The position numbers and the translations under genes are program-made. Below are positions 9,381 to 18,690 of a stretch of DNA of 64,000 nucleotides, piece by piece; within the stretch, counting starts at the first letter, position 1, and the number at the start of each line of letters is the position of its first letter. Origin of the DNA: Trichomonas vaginalis G3 (lineage: Eukaryota > Parabasalia > Trichomonadida > Trichomonadidae); assembly GCF_026262505.1 (NCBI RefSeq), contig NC_067208.1:9309962-9373961 (forward strand), in the 5' to 3' direction. The notes under the pieces were generated by a model. It made no database searches, was not told the origin of the DNA, and saw nothing but the letters and a program-made list of their open reading frames with translations.

Positions 9381-10004
9381 TTAAATGAAGTTCAGTTGTT
9401 GTTCATTCTTTGTTATCTTAATTGTGCTAATATCCTTTATAGGATTTATTTTTGCAACTGTTCCGCAGCATGAAACCTCATCATCTATGAAAAATTGAAT
9501 CTTAACGTCTGAATCTTGAACATCACAAAGAATGGCGATAATGTGAATTAATGATTCATAAGGTAAAATAATTAAACCGGATTGATCAATTAAATTTATT
9601 ATTGAATCATAATTATCAGTTATTATATCACGGTAAATTTTCATTAATTCAGAATTAATGTCTATTTTATATGGCGCATTGCGACTGGAATCGTATATTC
9701 CTGGGTTCTCGATGTTTGATGAAAGAGGTGGGGGGTATGTTGGATATGTGGGGATTTCAACAGGTTCTTTACCGGGTTCAGATAAAATGATTGGGTCTCC
9801 ATTCTCATGGTTTTCTTCATTCTCCTCATTCTTCGGTAAGTCACGAGTTAATAAATTTGGTTGAGTTGCTGACCTTGTTAATTCAGGGCTAACATTAACT
9901 TTAACATTTTGAATAATTCGTGATTTATCATCATTTACGTTATAACCAACCGTAATCTCTGCTTTTGCGTTAGTGTTCTTTTGACTTGTGAAACGTCTTC
10001 TCAT
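9381..10004 (-). CDS. Polinton protein, unknown (207 aa)
   Basis: A 207-residue protein in two parts. The N-terminal half is polar and low in complexity (basic start MRRRFTSQKNTNAKAE, acidic NEENEENHENGD, then the Pro/Tyr-rich PTYPTYPPP). The C-terminal half is compact, with DINSELMKIYRDIITDNYD and SCCGTVAKINPI. The start is preceded by the usual AT-rich leader. The Pro-rich linker suggests a virion or scaffold protein, but no family is recognised. It looks whole. Confidence 0.6.
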   Translation of the reverse strand: MRRRFTSQKNTNAKAEITVGYNVNDDKSRIIQNVKVNVSPELTRSATQPNLLTRDLPKNEENEENHENGDPIILSEPGKEPVEIPTYPTYPPPLSSNIENPGIYDSSRNAPYKIDINSELMKIYRDIITDNYDSIINLIDQSGLIILPYESLIHIIAILCDVQDSDVKIQFFIDDEVSCCGTVAKINPIKDISTIKITKNEQQLNFI

Positions 10005-10089
10005 TTATAATTGAATAAAAAAAGAAAAATATATATTTAAAGTTTTATTTAGTTGTTACGGTAATATCCCAAGGTTCATCATTGTTTGC

Positions 10090-10991
10090 TTATACTTTCT
10101 TTGTAACTGCACCAATAATGTTATTGATATTGCTTTGAGTTTCTTCCAGTCTTATTTTATCATTTACAATATCTTTAATCATTTCATTACATGCATTCTT
10201 AAAACCATCTGATTTTTCTAATTTACGTCTATCACTTTCTTTAATTAAATCAAAGTTATAACCTTGTTGAGAATAAAGTGGTTTCTTTATCAATTCCTTG
10301 AACGCTTCTGCAAGTGAAGATGAAGAAATTCTTGCCACTTGAATTGGTTTAAATTCTGCTTTCATTGCTTCTTTCTGTTCATTGAACACTGGATCGAATA
10401 AAGCAACTTTAAAGAATTTCTTAGCTGGAATTTCAGGTCTCAAATTTGCATATTGACCATCAAACTGATTAACATATCGTGGTAATCCATCCGGTCCTCT
10501 TCAATAGCGTTTAATTCTTCATTGAAATAAGAATATGGATTATGACGGTATGAATTAATTGGACCATGTTCACCTTCTCCAATGTATTGTTTAACAGCTT
10601 TTCCATTTTCATCAAATTGCATAGGATAACATTCATTATATGCTTTACGTTTAGGATAATCAGATACAGTTAATTTGTAACCATTTATGACTTTAATATT
10701 ACCTCGACCATCAGTAACGAAAACTTCATTTATACCATCAGGTTTTCCATTTGGACCTGTAATGTCTGCTTCATGTGCTTCCCAATTTGGACCTTGACGT
10801 TTGGCATATGCTTGAGCTTCTGGTAATGTTAAAACGTTTCTCATTTGTTTTACATCTTTTTGAAGACCAGCAACAATATGAACTAATTCTTTCATTCCGT
10901 CTGGAACTTTCATAGTTCTATTATACACACCCCCCTTTTTGTTTGTCCCCTGTTTTAATGGAACCTGTAAAAGATTTGCTATTTCTGTCAT
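10090..10991 (-). pseudogene. Polinton structural-type protein, unknown (broken)
   Basis: About 300 codons of one gene with about one break. It begins [20 protein letters not shown]. It has a helical segment near residues 35-70 and Gly/Asn turns ([10 protein letters not shown]). The C-terminal part is Lys/Glu-rich and helical, ending NNIIGAVTKKV. It sits directly upstream (minus strand) of the fibre-side genes and after the packaging ATPase, where Polintons carry minor structural genes. I do not recognise the family. Confidence 0.55.
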
Positions 10992-11032
10992 GTTTAATTA
11001 TAAATAAAAAAATAAAAATTAATTATAAAAAG

Positions 11033-11848
11033 TTAATCAAATTTAACACATCCTTTATTTAAATCAACTATTATTTTTCCATGTTCACCTAATTGTTGAT
11101 ATTGTGTGTAAAGTTCATTAATGCTCATTGGTAAATTCACTTGATAAAGCATAACGTTCAACTGTTGACGACTAAAACCACTGAAAATGAAAAGTGTTGA
11201 TAGATTTGATTTAATGTTTGTGCTTAATGCTTTGAAGTATTGAACAGCCATGAAGAATGAACACTGAATGTGTCGACATTGAGTTAATAACTGATTAAAA
11301 TATGATTTCTCATTTGTTATTAGTTTTGATTTCACCGCATCATCTAGAAAAATGAGTGAATGCAAAAATTCTCTATCAAAATTTGAAATAGAAAGTGTTT
11401 CAAATAATTCATCCCGTTGTTTATCAATAATTTTATCCTCTAATCCTTGCTTCTTGATTGTATTATATAATTCTTTATACATTAAAAAGTTTTTTAAATA
11501 ATCTTCTGCTTCTTCTTGTGATAAATAAATAATTGGAATTTTGATTAAATGCTTTAAAGATTCAAATGTATCATCTGAAGGTGAACCTGAACGGTTGATA
11601 TAAATTAACACATGTGAATGGGGGGAAGTGTTAGCAATAATGATAATTTGTTTTAATATCGTTAATGTTTTACCTTTATTTTGTTTACCAATTGCTGCAG
11701 TGATTGAATTTAAGTAACATTCAGAATATGGAATTTTCATTAATTTTTCCTTAGATAGAGCATTTCTATTATCACTCAATGCTTCATTAATCATATCATC
11801 TACGTATGTATTATATACTCCCGCTAATTCTTCAGAATTTAAATCCAT
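11033..11848 (-). CDS. Polinton packaging ATPase (FtsK/HerA, A32-like)
   Basis: A 271-residue P-loop ATPase that would drive genome packaging into capsids. The Walker A motif IGKQNKGKT is at about residues 54-62. The Walker B motif SLIFLDDAV is at about 165-173, with two adjacent Asp. It is followed by a conserved QCRH (about 190) and a Gln-rich sensor segment (about 200-205), as in A32/HerA-like packaging ATPases of Polintons and large DNA viruses. Length fits the family. The start codon follows an AT-rich leader (TTGATTAAATG). It looks whole and lies next to the capsid gene, as in other Polintons. Confidence 0.85.
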   Translation of the reverse strand: MDLNSEELAGVYNTYVDDMINEALSDNRNALSKEKLMKIPYSECYLNSITAAIGKQNKGKTLTILKQIIIIANTSPHSHVLIYINRSGSPSDDTFESLKHLIKIPIIYLSQEEAEDYLKNFLMYKELYNTIKKQGLEDKIIDKQRDELFETLSISNFDREFLHSLIFLDDAVKSKLITNEKSYFNQLLTQCRHIQCSFFMAVQYFKALSTNIKSNLSTLFIFSGFSRQQLNVMLYQVNLPMSINELYTQYQQLGEHGKIIVDLNKGCVKFD

Positions 11849-11872
11849 TTAATCAAAAATAAATTTATAATT

Positions 11873-13511
11873 TTATACATTTCTATTCATCAATATTTCA
11901 TCATATGAACTTCTATACTGTGGTGGTGTACCTGTTGGATGATATTTCAAACCTTCATCCGGTGTCCATGTCCAATACGTAGTCCTAGTAAACCAAACCT
12001 GAGGAGGATTTGTCACCTTTGAACAGTAAGTGTCATTTACACCCTGAATGATTGGATAAGCTTTCACTTGTACTGTAACTTGTGAGTTGAAAGTTTCTAA
12101 TCCATCAAAGAATATACCCGCTCCATCACGTTGAACTGGAATAGTGCATAAGAATGAAGTTTGGTCTTTCCATGTTCTAGCTAATGGTGTGCCATCATCT
12201 GCATTCAGTGGTCTAGTTAATGAGTCCTCGTATTCTTCCGTGCATTCATTCACTCCATCTAAATCAGAAGCTTGAAGCATACGTGTAAAGAATATGTCAC
12301 CCACTGTGGTCATCGCTTGATCGGGAAGTTTCTGGAATCTATAGTGACCTGAAGACCTCGAAGCATTGGATTTTCTAAAACTGTTCTTTGCATTGCATTC
12401 TTCGGAAATGCTAAACAACATCTGTAACATTATGAAGAGCGTATGAGAAATCTGAACTGATACCTTCAGGAGTGATGCAACCTCCATTTAGTGAACGAAC
12501 GTCAATATGTTGAGCTGGAATCATGAATGGATCTTCCTTACTGAATAAACGTGGTATTGCTTTAACTGATTCTTCAATTAAACCGTATCCTGGTGTAATA
12601 CATTTATCCTCTAAAACTTCCATCTTTGTGCATGAAATAATAACGTCTTCAACTGTTGCGTCAGCAGATGTAGCGGCTAAGCTTGTAATTAATTTGGCAG
12701 GAAGTCCGATTTGTTGGAATTTGCGATCATATTTATAAACATGATTCATAATCTTTTCATAATTTTCATCAGTTATCTTTTCATAAACGTAATTTTGTAA
12801 ATCAGCAACTCTTAACGGGTCAACCTGACAAAATACTAAAGTATCCCTGAAAACATAATATTTAAGAATGATTTCACCAAATGATTTAGGATAATCATCG
12901 AACGCCTGAAATGCTAACAAATCATTTACTGGAATAATCATATCAAAAGTGATATCAACTTCTTCATTTGCTTTCTTGAAAACTTCTGAAGGGTCAATAT
13001 ATTTACCACATACTGAGTTATCATATTTTTGAACATTATTATATAACGAATGAACAAACTTTTTAACTTTCCTTTCTGATTTTGGTTTATATGTTGCAAA
13101 TGCGAAAGATTCACGGGCGCAATCCATCTGAAGATAACCGGCATCACCTCTTTCGGTTTCTACTTCTAATTGTTTAAAGCTTTGATTTGATGATTTGTAA
13201 CCAACGAATAAACGCATACATTTAAAAGCGGCATCACATGTGAAAGCTTTATTTGAAACTAGAGTTGCTTTAACTTTGCGTTTAATATATGTGTCACCTA
13301 ATTGGTTCACATCATGAGCCGGATTTGTAATTCTTAAATGAGTTTGTTTATCATCAAAATATGGAGCATCAGAGTCATAGCATGAACTTTCAAGTTCTCT
13401 ATAATATCTTCTTCCGTCATTCTTTGCAAATATTTCATTTATCTTTTCGAATGAATGAAACACATTTCCATTAATTGGTTTAGTGTTTGGCACCAAATAG
13501 TTAGTCGTCAT
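11873..13511 (-). pseudogene. Polinton major capsid-type protein (broken)
   Basis: A large protein of roughly 540-550 codons with about one break, by far the biggest structural gene of the element and directly upstream of the packaging ATPase. It starts MTTNYLVPNTKPINGNVFHS after an AT-rich leader. Strand-rich segments (KRKVKATLVSNKAFTCDAAF; EEVDITFDMIIPVNDL) and an aromatic C-terminal part (QVWFTRTTYWTWTP) suit a double jelly-roll major capsid protein. No single diagnostic motif is available by eye, so the capsid call rests on size, position and strand pattern. Confidence 0.65.
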
Positions 13512-13581
13512 TTATTATTAATAAAAAAATCAAAATTAAAATATGAAAAATGAATTTTTAATTTTAATGAAATAATCAACT

Positions 13582-13686
13582 ATGGCTGCAGGATTCTTTA
13601 AGAAACTGTGGGATAAAGTAAAAAGAGGAGCGCATAAAGTTTGGGAAACAGTGAAGAAAGGAGCAAATTGGATATTTAAGAAATAA
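13582..13686 (+). CDS. Cationic amphipathic peptide (34 aa), pVI/pX-like
   Basis: A 34-residue peptide, MAAGFFKKLWDKVKRGAHKV onward, ends NWIFKK. Lys/Arg and aromatic residues alternate so that a helix would be strongly amphipathic. This is the pattern of membrane-active or DNA-condensing minor proteins such as adenovirus pVI or pX; that role is inference. It starts just downstream of the capsid gene leader, on the opposite strand. After its stop, 13,687-13,796 is Lys-rich coding-like sequence that could be a lost continuation, so its integrity is uncertain. Confidence 0.45.
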   Translation: MAAGFFKKLWDKVKRGAHKVWETVKKGANWIFKK

Positions 13687-13810
13687 AGAAGCAATTAGTG
13701 ACATTGCTGAATCAATAACACCAAAGCTGCCCCAATAAGAGAAATATTAAATAAAGGAGAAAAAGTTTATCAAAGACTACAACCAATACTAAGATAAAAA
13801 TAATATTTAT

Positions 13811-14055
13811 TTATTTTCCACTATTTACCCCTATTTTATTAAGTATTCCTTCAGCAATTCCACCAATTGCGTTACCTGCTTGTGCTCCCATCGCCGGATT
13901 ACCTGCTTTAGTACCTAATACTCCACCTATGATAGTTCCTGCCGTTTTCGCTACTGGTGCCAAAAAGTTTGCAACAGGTTTAATAACCTTTTTATAAACC
14001 CAACCTGCAGCTTTCTTAATTCCATCCATAATTTTTTAAAGAATCCTGCCGCCAT
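13811..14055 (-). pseudogene. Gly/Ala-rich amphipathic small protein (broken)
   Basis: A small protein of about 75-80 codons with about one break near its amino end. The body reads KPVANFLAPVAKTAGTI and then Gly/Ala-rich turns (GGVLGTKAGNPAMG), giving a hydrophobic, glycine-zipper-like segment as in membrane-active minor capsid proteins. The DNA at its amino end resembles that of the convergent 34-residue peptide at 13,582, so the two are probably paralogues in opposite orientation. Confidence 0.5.
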
Positions 14056-14121
14056 TTCTGATTTAATATTAATTAAAAAATATATTTCATCACTTATATT
14101 CTAATTTTTATTTAATGATAA

Positions 14122-14526
14122 ATGAAACCGATTTTAAAAATAAATGAAACAGAGGAGGAAGAAATAAATGAAAGTGAAAATGTTCAACAAAAAAAAACGT
14201 TGTTAAACCAATTACTGAAATAAAAATTTTTTCATCTGTTGATGAATTTAATGACTATTATGCTAATAATAAAAAATTATTTGAAGAATTGACAACATGT
14301 AAATTGAATAAAATGTTTAAAGTTGAGGACAGAGTCCAAGACCCGGAGGGTCATGGATTCAAAATTTCAAAAATAAAAGGAGTGGTTAGTTTGAATCTAT
14401 TCCTCAATCAAGAATCACCTCATTAATGAAATTGATGATTTAACAAAAAGAATAGAAATTATTGAAGAGCGAATAAATCAAATTATTGATTTCATAAATC
14501 ATGACTCGTTGAGCCCGGGTCCTTAA
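14122..14526 (+). pseudogene. Small acidic Polinton gene, unknown (broken)
   Basis: A plus-strand remnant that starts MKPILKINETEEEEINESEN directly after an AT-rich TTTTTATTTAATGATAA leader. It is acidic at the start and Lys-rich and helical later (a coiled-coil-like EIDDLTKRIEIIEERINQI near the end). About two breaks. It contains mini-palindromes at 14,327-14,352 and ends where another cluster begins (14,521). Function unknown. Confidence 0.45.
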
Positions 14527-14560
14527 AGCCTAAGGCACAAAGTGCCAGGACTTAAAGTCC
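14521..14560. repeat. Cluster of three mini-palindromes
   Basis: Three small hairpins are stacked end to end: CCTTA/TAAGG (14,521-14,535), GGCAC-AAA-GTGCC (14,534-14,546) and GGACT-TAA-AGTCC (14,548-14,560). They are the same type as the clusters in the polymerase gene, and lie at the convergent 3' ends of two genes. Confidence 0.7.
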
Positions 14561-15036
14561 ATCACTGAGTTCAAGGTTATATTCATCAAATATTTCATTA
14601 TTAAATGCAACTTCTGCTAGTTTATTTATTTTTTCAATACGATCATTTGAAAGTCTATCGTTTAATTTTTTCTGAAGTTTTTCATTTTCTAGTTCTGAAA
14701 CTTTATTTGGATGATATTTAAACCCGTTAAATTCTTTTTCCTCAGTTTTGATCATTAATTTACAAAGAACTTTTGTGGTTGAAATTCGTTTAAACCATTT
14801 ATCATTAATATTTGTTATATATTCAATATCTGGAATTAATTCCCAAATTTTTGTATTTTAATTAATTTATTATCAAATGCAAAAGCAATAGGTTTAATAT
14901 TAAACTTACCTTTATAATATAAACTTTCTACATAATCATCGAAATAAACATCTACTTGTTTAACATTTTCAAGAATTGGTGAAAGAGCATCCATTAATTG
15001 ATTGACGGTTACGAATCTTGATCCACTCATTTTCAT
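14552..15036 (-). pseudogene. Polinton gene, unknown, about 160 codons (broken)
   Basis: A minus-strand gene remnant starting MKMSGSRFVTVNQLMDALSP, with a compact beta-type N-terminal part (DVYFDDYVESLYYKGKFNI) and a Lys/Glu-rich helical C-terminal part (NEKLQKKLNDRLSNDRIEKI). About one break. No known domain. It may be regulatory or a DNA-binding helical protein, but that is only a guess from composition. Confidence 0.5.
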
Positions 15037-15134
15037 ACAAATTAAAAAATAAATTATTCAAAAATGTAAGACATGAATTTTTAAAGTTTATTTTTTAAAA
15101 AATTATTTTTTATTTCATTATGGTAGTGAATCTT

Positions 15135-15725
15135 TCATTCATGAAAATAATTATTTCTAATTTCTTTTATTCTCTCGTACATACTAGATTTGAAGAATTC
15201 GGAACTTTTACCATAATCTCCTAAATGTTTTCTTATCCCTAACGTGTGCCAGTTATTATATGAAACTGAATAAACTTTATCTTTATCTTTACACCTTTCA
15301 TCACTTCCAATATATTTATATCTCAGTTTTGATTTAGCATTTTCATATTCATTAGCGTTTAATAATTCACAATCTTCCTTTTTAAATTGATGTTTAAGAT
15401 ATTCAGGATTTAATACTCTACGTTTATATGCTCCTAACTTAGTTCTAAAGGTTTTTCTACAAAATTTAGGAATTCCATCCTCTTTAATGTCATCAATGAT
15501 TTCCATTTCATTATTTTCAATTTCTTCTTCTCGTTTATGAGGTCTTTGATTATGACTCCATTGATTCCATGAAATTAAATATTCTTTATCATTATATTTA
15601 TACCTCATTAGCTTATTTTGGCTTTCATATTCATTTAATAATTCACAATCTTCATTTTTAAATTGAAGTTTAACCCATTCAGGATTTAAACAATGTTTAA
15701 TTAATCGCGGAATATCTGACATCAT
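15135..15725 (-). CDS. Two-repeat protein near Polinton end (196 aa)
   Basis: A 196-residue protein starting MMSDIPRLIKHCLNPEWVKL. It contains two similar units of about 65 residues, each with the pattern KHCLNPEWVK-LQFKNEDCELLN-EYES...LRYKY...YSVSYNNWH. The repeated EDCELL, RYKY and W positions resemble small repeat domains of viral and phage endonuclease-associated proteins, but I cannot name the family with confidence. It is the last gene before the element's right end and looks whole. The overall charge is basic, so nucleic-acid binding is plausible. Confidence 0.6.
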   Translation of the reverse strand: MMSDIPRLIKHCLNPEWVKLQFKNEDCELLNEYESQNKLMRYKYNDKEYLISWNQWSHNQRPHKREEEIENNEMEIIDDIKEDGIPKFCRKTFRTKLGAYKRRVLNPEYLKHQFKKEDCELLNANEYENAKSKLRYKYIGSDERCKDKDKVYSVSYNNWHTLGIRKHLGDYGKSSEFFKSSMYERIKEIRNNYFHE

Positions 15726-15794
15726 CTATATATAACTTCTTTTATAAAAGATAAAAAATAAATTATTTTAAAATTAATGTTAATTTTTTAATGG

Positions 15795-15941
15795 TTTATA
15801 TTTTAATGCATCGTCTATATATAGATGTAACAAAAAAAGGTACACAATCCTTCCACATATACTACGTACACAACACTTCCACATATAATACTATGATTTA
15901 TATTTTAATGCATCGTCTATATATAGATGTAACAAAAAAAG
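15795..15941. repeat. 45-bp direct repeat at Polinton right end
   Basis: The same 45 bases occur at 15,795-15,839 and 15,897-15,941, separated by 57 bases. Each contains the 12-base palindrome TCTATATATAGA. The spacer and the sequence after copy two share further short words (CACAA, CCACATATA/ACTCATATACTAC). This may be subterminal repetition of the element's terminal repeat. Confidence 0.75.
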
Positions 15942-15989
15942 TCACACAACCCGCACTCATATACTACTAACAAGAATCATCCAAATTTC

Positions 15990-16730
15990 ATCATCACTAG
16001 ACATGAGTTCATCCGTGTGAAAGAAAACAATGAAAAAGAATTGTTGTTTATTTATGGAAAAACTAAAAACAAGATTATAAATATTTCAGAGGGAATCAAG
16101 AGTATTGGAATTGGATCAATATCAGTTGCAAGTCGAAACAGTTATATGGTAAATCTTCCAAATTCGATTGAAAAATTAACCTTCTTTGAAAGTGAAGATT
16201 ATTCAAATTTAATTCCAGTTCTTTGTTATAGTGGTAATAGTATAATTAATGTTGCATTTGGTAAAACTGATTCCCCAGATATTGAATTTCATTCAGTGAC
16301 ATATCCTGAGTATTACGTTGATTATATCGAAGTAATAAAAGACAGTTGTAAATCAAATGTTACTGAAGAAAATTGTACAGATGATCAAATTATAACAATT
16401 GAAGAAACAAAATCGGAAGATTCATTGCATAGTTTAGAGATTGCATTGATTATAATATCTCTTTTGTTCATTGCATCTCTTATCATTCTTCTTTATACAA
16501 TTTACTTATACGTGAAGAGAGATGATGAAGATGAATCAGACTCATTACCAGATATGAAGATTGAAGAAACAGCAATAATAAATACTAATGGAACTGTAGG
16601 TTTCGTATATGATAATTCGCTGTTTTCATTATCACAACATGAAGATGATCCATTCAAAAGTGATTTTGAAGAGCACGAAGATAAGAAAGAAAACGATAGC
16701 TCTAGCGACAAAGATATGGATGAATATTAA
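15990..16730 (+). pseudogene. BspA-like surface protein, 3' part, truncated
   Basis: The 3' part of a trichomonad BspA-like (leucine-rich repeat) surface protein gene. The frame is open back to about 15,933 but has no convincing ATG, and the similarity begins abruptly after the Polinton end. Visible parts: one or two LRR-type segments (LLFIYGKTKNKIINISEGIK, then a second with VNLPNSIEKLTF), a Cys-containing spacer, a membrane segment (LEIALIIISLLFIASLIILL, about residues 142-162) and an acidic cytoplasmic tail (DDEDESD ... SSSDKDMDEY). This layout is standard for these single-pass surface proteins. The gene was probably interrupted by the Polinton. Confidence 0.65.
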
Positions 16731-17269
16731 ACTCTTATGGCCTAGCTAATAAATATTCTTCATTGTTTGCCTTCTTTGAAGTAATTTTATTTTCGATATT
16801 ATTTATTTGGCTTGTTTTGTCCATAAAGATATCAATACTTTAAAAGTTAGTAGTTTTTTGATTCAAATCTATTAAATTGCTTGAATTTGGCATGAGTAAA
16901 TTAAATTAATCTAAAACATAGTAGCTTGAAATGAAGTCCAACAGGTGTTTGTTTCAAATTAGAAGGGAAACAATTTATTTAGAATTGATATGAAAACATG
17001 ATAAGAATAATGTAAAAAAGTATATTTTAAAAGATGTATTTCAAATATTTTTTTTAATTTGTTTTGGAAAATGATTTTTCCTCATGGTTTTGGACATTCA
17101 CAAAGATAATGAATCAATAAGACATTGTTATTAATAATATATATTGGAAATATCCAATAAAAATTGGCTTGAAACAAGGGTTACAAAATTATTTTTATTA
17201 TTTTACCAGAATTGAGGAATTTCATTGCTATTATGCAAGAATATAATATTAATATATAAATAAAAATCT
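16731..17269. other. AT-rich intergenic, nothing recognised
   Basis: An AT-rich stretch between the BspA-like 3' end and the convergent gene at 17,270. No open frame, RNA gene or repeat is supported. Confidence 0.6.
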
Positions 17270-17782
17270 TTATTCAAAGGTATAGTTGGGAGTAATCAAA
17301 CAAAATTGGTGATTATAATAAAAAGTTTTGAAAGGAAGGAATACATATATTTTTGCGCCTTCAATTTCTGTAAATTGCTTGTTACAATTCAAAATTACTG
17401 TAACACTTGTAAAATTGTTCTCATTTTGGGATTCTAAGTATGAATTTTCATAAATACATCTTAATACTTTAATTCCGCTACAATCCCATAGCTCTAGATC
17501 ATTTGAAATATCTTCTGAGATAATGAACGTTATAAATTCTCTCTTAAAATAATCTTGAGAATTAATTTTTTCAATTTGATCTTCTGGTGATGAATGAATC
17601 ATAAAACTAGGGTCTATATCAATTGCTTCTTGTGTTTCTGTATCTTTGATTTGATTTGGCAAAATCACGTCAATATCTTCCTGTGTTTCAAAGAAATCAT
17701 TTGGAATATTCTCTATTTCATCTTCACTTGTTTCACATCCACTGATCTGTGTTGAATTTGGTGATATTTCGTCGCTGCTCAT
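17270..17782 (-). CDS. Unknown host protein (170 aa)
   Basis: A 170-residue protein starting MSSDEISPNSTQISGCETSE. The first 75 residues are acidic and low in complexity, with two related ETQEDIDVILP / ETQEAIDIDPS segments. The remaining 95 residues look globular and strand-rich (EFITFIISEDISNDLELWDC, then TSVTVILNCNKQFTEIEGAK). An OB-like or PH-like small beta domain is possible, but no motif is diagnostic. Codon use is AT-rich like the surroundings. The frame is intact, and I regard it as a probable but unidentified gene. Confidence 0.55.
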   Translation of the reverse strand: MSSDEISPNSTQISGCETSEDEIENIPNDFFETQEDIDVILPNQIKDTETQEAIDIDPSFMIHSSPEDQIEKINSQDYFKREFITFIISEDISNDLELWDCSGIKVLRCIYENSYLESQNENNFTSVTVILNCNKQFTEIEGAKIYVFLPFKTFYYNHQFCLITPNYTFE

Positions 17783-18690
17783 AAAAAATTCTTTTGAATC
17801 AAAAAAGTGGAAAAGGGAACTTCACTCTTTTCGATAAATTTTTTTACAAGAAGAAAGAATTTAATGACTATACCATACTTGAAACAATTCTCATGGGATT
17901 TTGCTGTCAAAATGCCTGCGAATCAAAGAACATCTTGTTATTTTATCAATTTTCAGACTTTTGAGGCCAAATGGCATGAACAAAGCAAGGATAGATAAAA
18001 CAGGACGGTTAAGAATATCACACTTTGTATATTAAAACTGGAATCTTAGAAATAAAAATACTCATCATTTCAAATTTGTTTTTGATCTCATTTTTTGATG
18101 AATTTATATTATACAAAACAATTTGTAGTGATTGGTATTCCAATATACTCTGAATATTTTTCTGAGTATTTTTGTAAATTGTCAAAAATTTTACGCCTGT
18201 AAAATGCAAAAAGAAGTGTTATCCAACGTTGGTAATTTTTGACCCGGCGGTAAGCGGCTGAACTTTGTGAAGTTTACACCAAGATTTTACATGTCATTTG
18301 TCAAGTCACTTTTATGAAATTTAGATAATACAGGGAGACACAAAAAATTAAAGGGTGAATTAAAAAAAATTTAAATAAATAGGATTTATAAAAAATTAAC
18401 TAAATTAAAACAAAGGATATGATATTATAATTGAAAATATCAATTAGTATAATGTAATAATGCGAACGAGGATCTATTTATCTGATAATTTGATAATAGA
18501 CATCAATTGATTGTTAAAGTTATTGATGAAATGAGTTGATCAAATATAATCAAATACATCATGAATATGGTGATTGAGTTTGAAAATTTACATCAAATTA
18601 GGGAATTAACTAAGTTATTGCTGATATCTGATTAAAGAGATTATTTAATCAGATATTGCTTTTGATGATAATTAGATTTTGTATTTGATA
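17783..18690. other. Intergenic before the satellite
   Basis: No supported gene. A 63-codon frame at 17,807-17,998 has no family signal. A 13-base GC-rich word, ACCCGGCGGTAAG, lies at about 18,242 and its exact reverse complement recurs near 45,298. From about 18,460 the sequence grades into the TTGATATCA-type repeats. Confidence 0.55.

Larger units (their letters stand above)
1..15960. mobile_element. Maverick/Polinton element, left end outside window
   Basis: A self-synthesising DNA transposon of the Maverick/Polinton class, recognised from its gene set: protein-primed DNA polymerase B, retroviral-type integrase, FtsK/HerA-like packaging ATPase, a large capsid-type protein and a fibre-like protein, all in about 16 kb. 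Gene order from the left is polymerase and integrase on the plus strand, then mainly minus-strand structural genes. Intergenic gaps are very short and AT-rich. I did not see the adenain-like protease; it may lie left of the window. The right boundary is placed at about 15,960 because BspA-like host coding sequence begins soon after. Terminal repeats cannot be verified, since the left end is missing. Several genes look whole and others carry one to a few breaks, so it is a fairly young but decayed copy. Confidence 0.9.

Noticed and set aside
17807-17998. 63-codon frame next to the 17,782 gene start
   Set aside because: No homology, no initiator and AT-rich composition; chance frame.
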